Source: JAVBLP01 sp031553505 | GTDB taxonomy: Bacteria; Elusimicrobiota; Endomicrobiia; Endomicrobiales; Endomicrobiaceae | Assembly: GCA_031553505.1 (NCBI GenBank) | Contig: JAVBLP010000022.1 | Span: 41,756-105,755, forward strand | DNA: 64,000 bases | Direction: 5' to 3' | Shown here: one piece after another, positions 10,044 through 18,676 of the stretch | Numbering within the stretch: the stretch's first letter is position 1 | Layout: every line of letters starts with the position of its first letter | Made by a program: the position numbers and the translations under genes | Notes under the pieces: model-generated | Told to the model about the DNA's origin: nothing | The model's database searches: none | The model's input: the letters and a program-made list of their open reading frames with translations, nothing else

Positions 10044-11063
10044 ATGATAATAACACTTAAAAAAGGCGCGAAGAAAAAAGAAATAGAATCAATTATAGAT
10101 AAGGTTAAACACCTTGGCTACAAACCGCATGTTTCAAAAGGTAAGGATATTACAATCATAGGCATGATAGGCGAATATGCCGAAAAGTATAAAGATTCTT
10201 TTGAAGCGATGGAAGCAGTTGAGCATATCAGCGAAATACAAAAGCCGTACAAACTCGCTTCAAGGGAGTTCCAGAAAAGCAACACGGTTATAAAAGTCAG
10301 CCGCAATGTGGAAATCGGCGGTAAAAAAATACACGTTATGGCAGGCCCCTGCGCCATTGAAACTAAAGATTTGATGTTTAAAACGGCAAAAATAGTAAAA
10401 GACGCCGGAGCTACGATACTGCGCGGCGGCGCGTTTAAGCCGAGAAGTTCCCCGTACACTTTTCAGGGTTTGGGGGAAAAAGGCTTAAAATACATGGAAG
10501 CCGCGGGCGAAAAGTACCATATGCCTACTGTCAGCGAGGCCATGACCGTTGAACAGGTCGCGCTTCTTTCAAAATATTGCGACATAATACAGATAGGCGC
10601 CAGAAACATACAAAATTATGATCTTTTAAAAGCGGCCGGCAAACAGAAAAAGCCCGTGCTTATTAAAAGAGGCCTGGCTACGACAATAAAAGAGCTTTTG
10701 CTTTCAGCCGAATATATACTTTCACAGGGCAATTATAATGTAATGCTTTGCGAAAGGGGAATCAGGACTTTTGAAGATTCAACAAGAAATACGTTAGATT
10801 TAAACGCCGTTCCCGTTTTAAAAAAGCTTACGCATCTTCCGGTTGTGCTCGACCCTTCGCACGGCATAGGCATAAGGGAACATATCGGCACTATGGCAAA
10901 GGCGTGCATAGCAGCCGGCGCGGACGCGCTTATACTGGAAGTGCACCCGAATCCCGAAGAAGCGCTTTCTGACGGCCCGCAGAGTTTGCTGCCGGACCAG
11001 TTTGCCGCTCTTATGAGGGAGATGGATCTGGTAGCTAAGGCTGTTGGAAGAGAACTTCTTTAA
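10044..11063 (+). CDS. aroF: DAHP synthase, AroAI-beta type
   Basis: 3-deoxy-D-arabino-heptulosonate-7-phosphate synthase condenses phosphoenolpyruvate and erythrose-4-phosphate, the first step of the shikimate pathway. The 339-aa protein starts with a ferredoxin-like regulatory domain (about residues 1-75, MIITLKKGAKKKEIESII), as in Thermotoga-type enzymes. The catalytic barrel follows, with AGPCAIE, LRGGAFKPRSSPYTFQG, KRGL, LDPSHGIG and a C-terminal HPNPEEALSDGPQSL segment. The N-terminal domain is where Tyr or Phe inhibits this subclass. It starts 21 nt after the aminotransferase gene in the same operon. Confidence 0.95.
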   Translation: MIITLKKGAKKKEIESIIDKVKHLGYKPHVSKGKDITIIGMIGEYAEKYKDSFEAMEAVEHISEIQKPYKLASREFQKSNTVIKVSRNVEIGGKKIHVMAGPCAIETKDLMFKTAKIVKDAGATILRGGAFKPRSSPYTFQGLGEKGLKYMEAAGEKYHMPTVSEAMTVEQVALLSKYCDIIQIGARNIQNYDLLKAAGKQKKPVLIKRGLATTIKELLLSAEYILSQGNYNVMLCERGIRTFEDSTRNTLDLNAVPVLKKLTHLPVVLDPSHGIGIREHIGTMAKACIAAGADALILEVHPNPEEALSDGPQSLLPDQFAALMREMDLVAKAVGRELL

Positions 11064-11220
11064 AATATATCGGCACCAAATTTTTGGCGGCGGCTTTAAA
11101 AACAAAAGTTTATGTACCGTTCGCTCCGCTTTACTTCCAGTTCATTAAGATTGTGTTTTGGGTTTGCGCTCTTTGTTTCAGCTCAAATATTGGAATTCAA
11201 ATACGGCAAAGGTAAATAAT

Positions 11221-12066
11221 ATGGTGCAAATGAAAATCGGCATTATAGGTTTAGGGCATATTGGCGCTTCGCTTGCAAAAGTGCTTAAAACCGCTGGCAA
11301 AAACAAATACTATATAATAGGTATAGATATTGGGCAGGCAACTTTGAAAATTGCCTCAAAAATGAGTGCGTTTGATGAGGTTTCAATCGATTTAAGCGCG
11401 CTTTCAAAATGCGATATTATAGTTATCTGCACGCCTGTTGATACAATAGCGGCTATTTATAAGGAATTGTCCGCGATTGCCGGAAAAAAGACAATAATCA
11501 CGGACGCCGGCAGCGTAAAAGGCGGAATCGTAAAAACTATAACTGAATTTTCAAAAAGCGGCAAAAAGCTTCCCTTTATCCCTGCACACCCTATGGCAGG
11601 GAAAGAAAAGAACGGCATACTTTCAGCTGACGCGAACCTTTTTAAAGGCGCGAATGTTATGGTGGCTTATGCTTCCGCAAAACCGGATTCCGCCGCAAAA
11701 AAGGTTATAGCACTGTGGAAAGACGCCGGAGCAAAAAGCATTCATATTTCAGCTGAAAAGCACGATAAAATAGTTGCCATTACCAGCCATCTTCCGCACC
11801 TTATGGCTTTTGCGTTAAATAAAGTTTACAAAGACGCCTTAAAGAAAAATCCGGAAACCGCTTTGCTTGCGGCAGGTTCATTTAAAAGCGCTACAAGGGT
11901 TGCAAACTCAAGCGCGGATATGTGGGCGCCGATTTTAAATATGAATGCCGCAAACATAAAAAGGGAGTTAAACTCCTTTATAAAAGAGTTAAAAACGCTT
12001 GAAAAGACTCTTGGCAATAAAGAAGCTGTCAAAAAGGCTGTTTTGAAAACACAAAACGACAAGTAA
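11221..12066 (+). CDS. tyrA: Prephenate dehydrogenase
   Basis: NAD(P)-dependent oxidative decarboxylation of prephenate to hydroxyphenylpyruvate, the tyrosine branch. The N-terminal Rossmann motif is GLGHIGASLAK, followed by TDAGSVKG and the active-site segment PAHPMAGKEKNG; a helical dimerisation domain forms the C-terminal half. At 281 aa it is a short monofunctional TyrA without an ACT domain. ATG 11221 is preferred over the longer GTG frame at 11158 because AAAGG sits 8 nt upstream and the Rossmann strand begins four codons later. ATG 11230 is a less likely start. The 157-nt gap from aroF is the longest in the operon and shows no clear promoter. Confidence 0.92.
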   Translation: MVQMKIGIIGLGHIGASLAKVLKTAGKNKYYIIGIDIGQATLKIASKMSAFDEVSIDLSALSKCDIIVICTPVDTIAAIYKELSAIAGKKTIITDAGSVKGGIVKTITEFSKSGKKLPFIPAHPMAGKEKNGILSADANLFKGANVMVAYASAKPDSAAKKVIALWKDAGAKSIHISAEKHDKIVAITSHLPHLMAFALNKVYKDALKKNPETALLAAGSFKSATRVANSSADMWAPILNMNAANIKRELNSFIKELKTLEKTLGNKEAVKKAVLKTQNDK

Positions 12067-12080
12067 TTGCAATTAAAACT

Positions 12081-13364
12081 ATGGAAATGAAATTACAAAA
12101 AACCAACAAAATTGAAGGCATTATTGAAGTTCCTGCCGATAAGTCCATAACTCACCGTGCGGTTATGCTTTCATCAATAGCAACTGGCAAATCCGTAATA
12201 ACAAACTATCTTCCTTCGGATGATTGTTTGCGTACCATTGAAGCTTTCAGGCAGATGGGTGCGGATATAAAAACCGGTAAAGACGTTTTACATATTGAAG
12301 GCGCGGGTATGCGCCTTCAAAAACCGCAAAACGATATATATTGCGGCAACTCCGGCACAACCACAAGGATTATGATGGGTATTCTTGCCGGCCAGGATTT
12401 TGAAAGCCGCCTTACCGGGGACCCAAGCCTTTCCAAAAGGCCTATGAAAAGGGTTTCAGAGCCGCTTTCTTTGATGGGCGCGGAAATAATATCTGCTGAC
12501 GGGATGCTTCCTTTAACCGTAAAAGGCAAAAACCCTTTGAAAGCAATACAATATGATTGTGATAAATCCACGGCGCAGGTAAAATCGGCTGTTTTGTTTG
12601 CCGGTTTGTACGCGGACGGCGCTACAACTTACAGCGAGCCGTCAAAATCCAGAGACCACAGCGAAAGGATGCTAAAAGCGTTTGGAGCGGATATTGAAAT
12701 TGACGGGAATTCCGTAACAATCAATCCTGCCGTCAAACTTAATGCGCAAAACATTACGGTACCTGGCGATATTTCTTCAGCCGCGTTTTTTGTAGCCGCG
12801 GCGCTTATTGTGCCGGGCTCAAAACTTACCGTAAAAAACGTAAATATAAACCCCACAAGAGACGGCTTAATTGAAGTGCTTTTGAAGATGGGCGCGGATA
12901 TTACACTTACAAACGAAAGGGAAGTTTCAGGCGAACCCGTTTGCGATATAAATGTTAAATATTCAAAACTTAAAGCCGTAAACATTGACGGCTCTATAAT
13001 ACCCGGAATGGTTGACGAAATACCAGTTTTCGCGCTTATCGCTTCGCAGGCGCAAGGCATAACAAAGATTACCGGCGCCGCGGAACTTCGCGTTAAAGAA
13101 AGCGACAGGATAAAAGCGGTCGCGGGGCAGTTTTTAAAACTCGGCATTGAAATTGAAGAGCTGGAAGACGGTTTGATAATAAACGGAAATCCCGGACAGC
13201 CGTTCAACGGAGTGCAGGTAGAAACGTATAGCGATCACAGAATCGCAATGACGCTTGCCGTTGCCGCGCTGCTTTCAAGCGGAGAGATGAAAATAAAAGA
13301 CGCGGATTGCGTCAATATCTCATTTCCCGGTTTTTACGAGGTTTTAAAAAGCGTATGCAAATAA
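12081..13364 (+). CDS. aroA: EPSP synthase (3-phosphoshikimate 1-carboxyvinyltransferase)
   Basis: Transfers the enolpyruvyl group of PEP to shikimate-3-phosphate, the penultimate step to chorismate and the target of glyphosate. The 427-aa protein shows the PEP/substrate motifs DKSITHRA, GNSGTTTRI, SKRPMKR and RVKESDRI, and a late DHRIAM motif, all in the usual order. It starts 14 nt after tyrA. Its last codons overlap the start of the acyltransferase gene by 10 nt, so translation of the two is probably coupled. Confidence 0.96.
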   Translation: MEMKLQKTNKIEGIIEVPADKSITHRAVMLSSIATGKSVITNYLPSDDCLRTIEAFRQMGADIKTGKDVLHIEGAGMRLQKPQNDIYCGNSGTTTRIMMGILAGQDFESRLTGDPSLSKRPMKRVSEPLSLMGAEIISADGMLPLTVKGKNPLKAIQYDCDKSTAQVKSAVLFAGLYADGATTYSEPSKSRDHSERMLKAFGADIEIDGNSVTINPAVKLNAQNITVPGDISSAAFFVAAALIVPGSKLTVKNVNINPTRDGLIEVLLKMGADITLTNEREVSGEPVCDINVKYSKLKAVNIDGSIIPGMVDEIPVFALIASQAQGITKITGAAELRVKESDRIKAVAGQFLKLGIEIEELEDGLIINGNPGQPFNGVQVETYSDHRIAMTLAVAALLSSGEMKIKDADCVNISFPGFYEVLKSVCK

Positions 13365-13978
13365 ATGACCAAAAACCTAAAAAAGAAAAATCTAATATAT
13401 TGTTTTTGATGGGCAGGCAGATGTTCAGGATAATGTTTGCCGTCCTTTACAGATGGCATATTGAGGGCACGGAAAACATACCAAAAACCGGCGGCGCAGT
13501 AATTGCCCCTAACCACACAAGTTTTTTTGACCCGCCTTTAACAGGCGCAGCAATGAAAAGGCCTTTGTATTTTATGGCAAAAAAAGAGCTTTTTGACATT
13601 CCCGTACTTGGTTTTTTAATTAAACGGACACACGCATTTCCAGTCAAAAGGGGAGTACAGGATATGGCGGCTATGCGAAACGCGTTTAAGCTGCTGGAAG
13701 GCGGACATCTTCTTTTAATGTTTCCTGAGGGCACGCGTTCCAAAGACGGAAATCCAGGCAAAGCCCGCGCGGGAGCGGGAATGGTAGCGTGTAACGCGCA
13801 GGTTCCTTTAGTGCCTGTAAAGATTGAAAATACAAATAAAATGTCAAAATTTAAAAAGATAAAAATAAAATACGGAAAACCGGTATATCCGCCGACAGAA
13901 TATACAAAGGAAAGCTATACGGAGCTTTCGCAAAAAGTTTTGGACGCAATCGCGGAAATGGAATTTAACGGCAGGTAA
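13355..13978 (+). CDS. plsC: 1-acyl-glycerol-3-phosphate acyltransferase (PlsC family)
   Basis: Membrane-associated acyltransferase that adds the second acyl chain to lysophosphatidic acid in phospholipid synthesis. The 207-aa protein carries the catalytic HX4D motif in NHTSFFD and the substrate-binding FPEGTRS motif, with a hydrophobic segment near the N-terminus (FRIMFAVLYRW). ATG 13355 lies inside the end of aroA; the longer frame from 13307 would add 16 residues that look like shadow sequence. In many bacteria a cytidylate kinase gene sits between aroA and plsC; it is absent here. Confidence 0.9.
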   Translation: MQINDQKPKKEKSNILFLMGRQMFRIMFAVLYRWHIEGTENIPKTGGAVIAPNHTSFFDPPLTGAAMKRPLYFMAKKELFDIPVLGFLIKRTHAFPVKRGVQDMAAMRNAFKLLEGGHLLLMFPEGTRSKDGNPGKARAGAGMVACNAQVPLVPVKIENTNKMSKFKKIKIKYGKPVYPPTEYTKESYTELSQKVLDAIAEMEFNGR

Positions 13979-14057
13979 TAATTAATAGTTTTTTGCTGTT
14001 ATGCCTCCCTTTTTGCGGCTTATGAGCGAAATGAAAAACCGGCGCGGGGCTTTTTGG

Positions 14058-14087
14058 GTTACTTTTTGGGCTCTTGCAAAAAGTAAC
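14058..14087. repeat. Perfect 10-bp inverted repeat, REP-like
   Basis: GTTACTTTTT (14058-14067) and AAAAAGTAAC (14078-14087) are perfect reverse complements around a 10-nt loop. The element sits in the 162-nt gap between plsC and ispH. It has no following T-run, so it is unlikely to be an ordinary terminator. I see no second copy in this window. Confidence 0.55.
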
Positions 14088-14140
14088 ACGGGCTTAGGGT
14101 GTGCAACGCCCTTGATAACTATAAAAGGTACATAAATAAA

Positions 14141-15040
14141 ATGGATGCAAAAAAGAAAACTGCAAAGCCGCCAAAGATAAAAATAGCTGAAAAATCAGGT
14201 TTTTGTTTCGGCGTTAAAAGGGCTATAGACATTGCCGAGAAAAACGCCGGTTCTGATAAAAAAGTTTATACGTTAGGCCCAATAATCCATAATCCGCAGG
14301 AAGTAAAACGGCTTGAAAAAAAAGGCATAAAGATACTTAAAAACCCTAAAAAAGTAGAAAAAGCGACAGTTATTTTGCGCACGCACGGCATACCGCTGCA
14401 GCTCCATAATGAGCTTAAAAACAAAAAAACCGTTGATGTAATAGACGCGACCTGCCCATTTGTTAAAAGGGCGCAGGATATAGTAAAAGAGCTTGCTTCA
14501 AAAGATGAAACTATAGTGATAGCAGGCGAAAAGGTGCATCCGGAAGTCGCGGCGCTCGTTTCTTACGGAAAAGGCAAATGCGTTGTGGTGGAAAACGCCA
14601 AAGAAGCGGATAAGCTTAAAAGCAAAGGCGATATAAATATAGTCAGCCAGACTACCCAAACGCCCGAAAATTTTGGCAGTATTGTAAAATCTTTAAAAAA
14701 ACGGTATAAAGTAAAAGTTTATAACACAATATGCAAGGCGACTTTCGACAGGCAGAAGGCAGCCGAAAAGCTTGCGAAGAACGTTGACATGATGATAGTT
14801 ATCGGCGGTAAAAACTCCGGCAATACCACAAGGCTTGCCCAAATCTGCCAGAAAAAAACTAAAACGCATCACATCGAAACGGTTAATGATCTCAATGACA
14901 AGTGGTTTAAAAATAAAATGAAAATCGGTTTAACTGCGGGCGCTTCAACGCCCGGCTGGATAATCCGCGAAGTTCAAGGGAGGGCGGAAGAGATTTGCAG
15001 CAGCGCTCAAAAAGCGAAAACGATTAAGGAGAAGAAGTAA
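14141..15040 (+). CDS. ispH: 4-hydroxy-3-methylbut-2-enyl diphosphate reductase
   Basis: Last enzyme of the MEP pathway; it reduces HMBPP to isopentenyl and dimethylallyl diphosphate with a [4Fe-4S] cluster. The three conserved cluster cysteines are visible: C22 in GFCFGVKRA, C105 in DATCPFVKRAQ and C198 in NTICKATFDRQ. The ending TAGASTPGWII is typical. I chose ATG 14141 (299 aa), with AAAAGG 12 nt upstream, over the frame opening at GTG 14099. One nucleotide separates its stop from rpsA, an ispH-rpsA pairing also found fused or adjacent in other bacteria. Confidence 0.95.
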   Translation: MDAKKKTAKPPKIKIAEKSGFCFGVKRAIDIAEKNAGSDKKVYTLGPIIHNPQEVKRLEKKGIKILKNPKKVEKATVILRTHGIPLQLHNELKNKKTVDVIDATCPFVKRAQDIVKELASKDETIVIAGEKVHPEVAALVSYGKGKCVVVENAKEADKLKSKGDINIVSQTTQTPENFGSIVKSLKKRYKVKVYNTICKATFDRQKAAEKLAKNVDMMIVIGGKNSGNTTRLAQICQKKTKTHHIETVNDLNDKWFKNKMKIGLTAGASTPGWIIREVQGRAEEICSSAQKAKTIKEKK

Positions 15041-15041
15041 A

Positions 15042-16721
15042 ATGGCAAATGAAAACAATTTAAATAAACAGGTAACGAATTTCGAAGAAAACGAAGAAAT
15101 GAGCATGGCAGACTTGATGAAAGAGTATGACGGCGTAGGCGACATAAACACGGGAAAAGAGCTTGAAGTTATGATTATCGCCCAAAACGAAGACGGCTTT
15201 ATGGTTGATTTAGGCATGAAATCGGAAGGCTTGATTCCGAAAAAAGAGTTTGAAGAAGACAAAATTCCGGCTGAGCTTAAGCCCGGTGCGAAAGTTAAAG
15301 TAAAAGTAGTCAGTATGCGCGGGCTTCCGATACTGTCTTACAGGGAAGTTATCGAAAAAGGGCAGTGGGACAGTATCGAAAACCTTTTTAAAGAAGGCAA
15401 ACACGTGCGCGGCACTATACTTAAAGCCGTTAAAGGCGGCTTTTTGGTTGATATAGGCGTAACCGCGTTTTTGCATATTTCGCAGGTTGACACGCATTTT
15501 GTAAGCGAGCCGGAAAAATACGTTGGAAAATCATATGAATTTGCAATCAGCGAATTTGACAGAAGGGCGAAAAAAGTAACGATATCCCGCAGAAAGATAC
15601 TTGAAGACGCGAAAATACAGAAGAAAGCAGCCGCTTTGGAGACGCTGGCGGAAGGGCAGATAGTTGACGGCACAGTTTCAAAAATCATGCCTTTCGGCGC
15701 TTTTATAGATTTGGGCGGAGTTGACGGCCTTTTGCATATCGGCGAAATGGCTTGGTATAAAGTTAAAAAAGTTGAAGATTTGCTCCATCAGGGGCAGACA
15801 ATAAGAGTGCAGGTCGCGAAAGTCGATAAAGCAAACGGCAAAATTTCGCTCAGCATGAAAAACCTTGCCCCGCACCCGTGGGATTCCGCGGCGGAAAGGT
15901 TTCCGGTGGGCTTAATTATGAAGGGCAATGTATCTTCCGTTATGGATTACGGCGCTTTTGTGGAGCTTGAACCCGGAATTGAAGGGCTTTTGCACGCTTC
16001 CGAATATGCCTGGAACGACAGCGACGCCTCATTTAAGAAAAACGTAAAAAAAGGGCAGGAAATCGAAGTAAAAATTATAGGCGTAGACAAAGAAAATAAG
16101 AAAATTTCTTTGTCCGTTAAAAAGATACAGGCTAACCCGTGGGATGAAGCGGTAAGGCATTACACTCCCGGAGCTGTTGTCAAAGGCACCGTGCAAAACC
16201 TTATGCCTTTCGGCGCTTTCGTAAAGCTTCCGGAAGGGATAGAAGGACTTGTGCATATAAGCGATTTTTCGTGGACTGAAAGGATAAAACACCCTCAGGA
16301 CGTGCTTAAAAAAGGCGATGAAGTGGAAGTCGTGGTGCTTGAAGTAAACCCGCAGAACGAAAAAATATCGCTTTCGCTTAAACATACAAAAGCAGACCCT
16401 TACAAAAAATATAAAATCGGTACGCATGTAACCGGCAAAGTCGTAAGAACCGCCGATTTCGGCGCTTTTGTGGAGCTTGAACCCGGAATTGAAGCGCTTG
16501 TAAAAAATAATGAAATCTCATCAATAAAAGAAGGCCCGCTGCCTGTGCTTAAAGAAGGAGAAGAAGTTGAAGCAAAAATAATTAAAATGGATACAAAAGA
16601 CAGAAAGATTGAAGCCTCCATAAAAAAGCTTGAATTTGACAGAGAAAAAGAACTTGTCAAAAAGTATGCCAATCAGGCGGACGCGCCAACGTTGGGGCAA
16701 ATTTTATCAGAAGAAGAGTAG
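15042..16721 (+). CDS. rpsA: 30S ribosomal protein S1
   Basis: Binds mRNA and helps the 30S subunit start translation on structured or weak-SD messages. The 559-aa length and six S1 (OB-fold) domains match the full-length proteobacterial type. The domains begin near GKELEVMII, GKHVRGTIL, GQIVDGTVS, GLIMKGNVS, GAVVKGTVQ and GTHVTGKVV. Domains 4 and 6 share a 34-nt identical stretch (15951-15984 and 16461-16494). Its AAGGAG ribosome-binding site lies inside the end of ispH, so the two are translated together. A strong terminator follows. Confidence 0.95.
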   Translation: MANENNLNKQVTNFEENEEMSMADLMKEYDGVGDINTGKELEVMIIAQNEDGFMVDLGMKSEGLIPKKEFEEDKIPAELKPGAKVKVKVVSMRGLPILSYREVIEKGQWDSIENLFKEGKHVRGTILKAVKGGFLVDIGVTAFLHISQVDTHFVSEPEKYVGKSYEFAISEFDRRAKKVTISRRKILEDAKIQKKAAALETLAEGQIVDGTVSKIMPFGAFIDLGGVDGLLHIGEMAWYKVKKVEDLLHQGQTIRVQVAKVDKANGKISLSMKNLAPHPWDSAAERFPVGLIMKGNVSSVMDYGAFVELEPGIEGLLHASEYAWNDSDASFKKNVKKGQEIEVKIIGVDKENKKISLSVKKIQANPWDEAVRHYTPGAVVKGTVQNLMPFGAFVKLPEGIEGLVHISDFSWTERIKHPQDVLKKGDEVEVVVLEVNPQNEKISLSLKHTKADPYKKYKIGTHVTGKVVRTADFGAFVELEPGIEALVKNNEISSIKEGPLPVLKEGEEVEAKIIKMDTKDRKIEASIKKLEFDREKELVKKYANQADAPTLGQILSEEE

Positions 16722-16747
16722 CTTAACAGATTTAAAATAGACTTTTT

Positions 16748-16786
16748 AAGAGCCTGTAAATACATTGTATTTTCAGGCTCTTTTTT
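16748..16786 (+). terminator. Terminator after rpsA
   Basis: The stem is AAGAGCCTG (16748-16756) with CAGGCTCTT (16774-16782), extended inward by AAATA/TATTT with one T-T mismatch. The loop is about 4 nt and a run of six T follows. It is a classic intrinsic terminator. Confidence 0.9.
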
Positions 16787-16824
16787 ATTTATACATAATC
16801 CCGTTTTAGTATAATTGTAAAATA

Positions 16825-16841
16825 ATTGCAAAATTTGCAAT
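16825..16841. promoter_or_regulatory. Palindromic operator candidate
   Basis: ATTGCAAA (16825-16832), one base, then TTTGCAAT (16834-16841) form a perfect 8-bp inverted repeat that covers the -35 box. A repressor bound here would block the promoter. No regulator gene in the window is an obvious partner. Confidence 0.4.
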
Positions 16842-16854
16842 AGTAGGGTATATT
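16826..16854 (+). promoter_or_regulatory. Promoter of the first pseudopilin operon
   Basis: TTGCAA (16826-16831) and TATATT (16849-16854) are 17 bp apart, about 50 nt before the first pseudopilin start. An alternative -10, TATAAT at 16810-16815, lies upstream but lacks a good -35. Confidence 0.55.
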
Positions 16855-16905
16855 TTGGATGCTCTCTTGTATTTGCTTCGATATTTGGCTCAAAAGGATT
16901 GCAAG

Positions 16906-17328
16906 ATGAATAACCGCGGCGCCACAATTACTGAAGTTGTCGTTGTGCTGGTAATAATAATGATTTTATTTAGCGTTTTTTACGCAGTTATCGCAAGCAA
17001 AGACAACCAGATAGACAAAACTTACAGGAATGAGGCCAGAATATCCGCAAAAGACATTATCAACAAAGAAAGAATGTACTATGCCAGACACGGCAGTTAC
17101 ATACAGGTTGGCACAAGCGCAGGTTCAAATGAGGACCTTGATGTCGAACTTGGCATAAACACCCGCTTTAAACACTTCAAAGTATCAGTTAGTACGAAAA
17201 CCCCTTACAGCGCGTTAAATCCTAAAATCACGGTTACGATTACAAGCACGGAAGAAACAATAACAGGCACTTATGACAGGGACGGCAACACTGAAGACAG
17301 CGATAAAATCAGTTTTGTCTATTCTTGA
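16906..17328 (+). CDS. Type IV pilin-like protein, set 1 (pseudopilin)
   Basis: Exported pilin-like subunit of 140 aa. The N-terminus MNNRG followed by ATITEVVVVLVIIMIL is a class III prepilin signal: a short positive leader, Gly at -1, Glu at +5 and a hydrophobic helix. ATG 16906 has AAAAGG 8 nt upstream; the frame open from 16855 would add residues with no place in a prepilin. The region YRNEARISAKDI, then YYARHGSYI and LGINTRF, aligns with the gene at 24159, so the two are paralogues. It heads a four-gene run with three further prepilin-like genes and is probably a minor or initiating subunit rather than a major pilin. Confidence 0.85.
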   Translation: MNNRGATITEVVVVLVIIMILFSVFYAVIASKDNQIDKTYRNEARISAKDIINKERMYYARHGSYIQVGTSAGSNEDLDVELGINTRFKHFKVSVSTKTPYSALNPKITVTITSTEETITGTYDRDGNTEDSDKISFVYS

Positions 17329-17340
17329 CAGGGGTCAAAA

Positions 17341-17901
17341 ATGAAGATGAATAATAAAGGGTTTACTCTTGCCGAAGTTTTGATAAGCCTGATACTCGTT
17401 GAGGTTTTCTTCGTTTTCGGGCTTTACTATTTTGTCGGCGCTTATAAACTCAGTTACCAATATGCCGATGTTGTTTACAATGTCGACACCGCAGTCAATA
17501 TCCTTGAAAAACAAAAACGCAATATTATGGCAAGAAGGCCGGACGGCACATTATACGCGCCTAATCTCAGGGCGGCGTACAGTACAAATCCGGGCAGCCC
17601 GGATTTGGGAAATACGGCATTTGTATCTCCCAGGCCGTCTTATATTGAAGGCTGGAGGGATACTGCGACAATGACCGGAGCCGTAAACGCCTCCGACCCG
17701 AATTACATAAGGAAAAAACCCGCTCTTTTGGAAGTAAATTACGTCGCGGTGTTTCCCGTGATTAAAGCTCCGCGGAGATGGAGCAGTAGTTTTGCCGCAA
17801 GGGTTGCCAGAGCAATGAATCTTCCGCCAGTTTCAGGCAGACCTAAATATGTAATAGCTTTAAGAACGCATTACGCAAGCGGCATGTTTGAAAATATATA
17901 A
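17341..17901 (+). CDS. PilV-like minor pseudopilin, set 1
   Basis: 186-aa prepilin-like protein. MKMNNKG followed by FTLAEVLISLILVE gives the canonical cleavage site (G/F) with Glu5, then one transmembrane helix; the soluble remainder is not recognisable. AGGGG lies 6 nt before ATG 17341. It is paralogous to the gene at 24588, sharing the helix, YN (VYNVDTAVNILEKQ against EYNMELASNVLEQV), and an ending with ALRTHYA against VLRTYFA. Position two in the quartet matches the PilV/GspI slot of minor-pilin operons. The role at a pilus tip is inferred. Confidence 0.8.
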   Translation: MKMNNKGFTLAEVLISLILVEVFFVFGLYYFVGAYKLSYQYADVVYNVDTAVNILEKQKRNIMARRPDGTLYAPNLRAAYSTNPGSPDLGNTAFVSPRPSYIEGWRDTATMTGAVNASDPNYIRKKPALLEVNYVAVFPVIKAPRRWSSSFAARVARAMNLPPVSGRPKYVIALRTHYASGMFENI

Positions 17902-17912
17902 CGGAAAATATT

Positions 17913-18644
17913 ATGAAAAAAAACGGTTTTACTTTAATGGAAGTCCTGATTTCAATGGTTCTGTCAGGCATGCTTATTATTGTCATGGCGACCATGCTGC
18001 TCTACGGGCATAAAAATTTTGAAAGCATGTACACGTCCAAAGACCGCCTTCAAGATTACTTGTTTTTTAAAACAAGGCTGAACGGGCATTTAAAAAGAAT
18101 GGTTGGCCCAGGTTTTGTTCTATCCGGCAATTCTGTAACGGATTCCGATATTAAATTTGATAAATGGACCGGAGGCAGCTGGACCGGCAAAGTGTACGAT
18201 TCCGTAATATTTTATGCTTTAAATCAGGCAAGCGGCAAAATTATAAAGGGCCAGTACTATTTTGACAGCCAGACAAAAACCGTAAGATATAGGGAATGGG
18301 CTGTAAACGACAAGCTCGCGCTTCCTGCGCTTCCCGGGGTGCTTGGCAATCCTGTGTCGGATGACATAGTGCTTAATAATGCAACTGTTTTTCATGTTAC
18401 AAACAGTCTTAACGGCGTTGCTTCATGGGAAGTTTTTAACGGCGCGGGTACGGATGTGGCAAATAATCTGTATTTAAGGGTTTATATTGAACTGGATCCT
18501 GACGTTTATAAAGAAAATGATGTGCTTTACAGCTTTACGGAAGATTATTTAAATAACGACGCCGCGAGAAATCTGCGCATTAACCATCACGGTACGGCGG
18601 CAAATTTATCCGGCGGAAGCAGCGATGTTATAATAGTGCTGTGA
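17913..18644 (+). CDS. PilW-like minor pseudopilin, set 1
   Basis: 243-aa protein with prepilin N-terminus MKKNG followed by FTLMEVLISMVLSG (Gly at -1, Glu at +5), then one hydrophobic helix and a long soluble domain, as in PilW/GspJ proteins. It is the third gene of the quartet, 11 nt after the PilV-like gene. It is paralogous to the gene at 25194, with MLLYG after the helix and a YLRVYIELD against MRYYIRKD segment late in both. Confidence 0.8.
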   Translation: MKKNGFTLMEVLISMVLSGMLIIVMATMLLYGHKNFESMYTSKDRLQDYLFFKTRLNGHLKRMVGPGFVLSGNSVTDSDIKFDKWTGGSWTGKVYDSVIFYALNQASGKIIKGQYYFDSQTKTVRYREWAVNDKLALPALPGVLGNPVSDDIVLNNATVFHVTNSLNGVASWEVFNGAGTDVANNLYLRVYIELDPDVYKENDVLYSFTEDYLNNDAARNLRINHHGTAANLSGGSSDVIIVL

Positions 18645-18676
18645 CAGGTTAAAAAATATAAATAGAGAGGCTGGCG

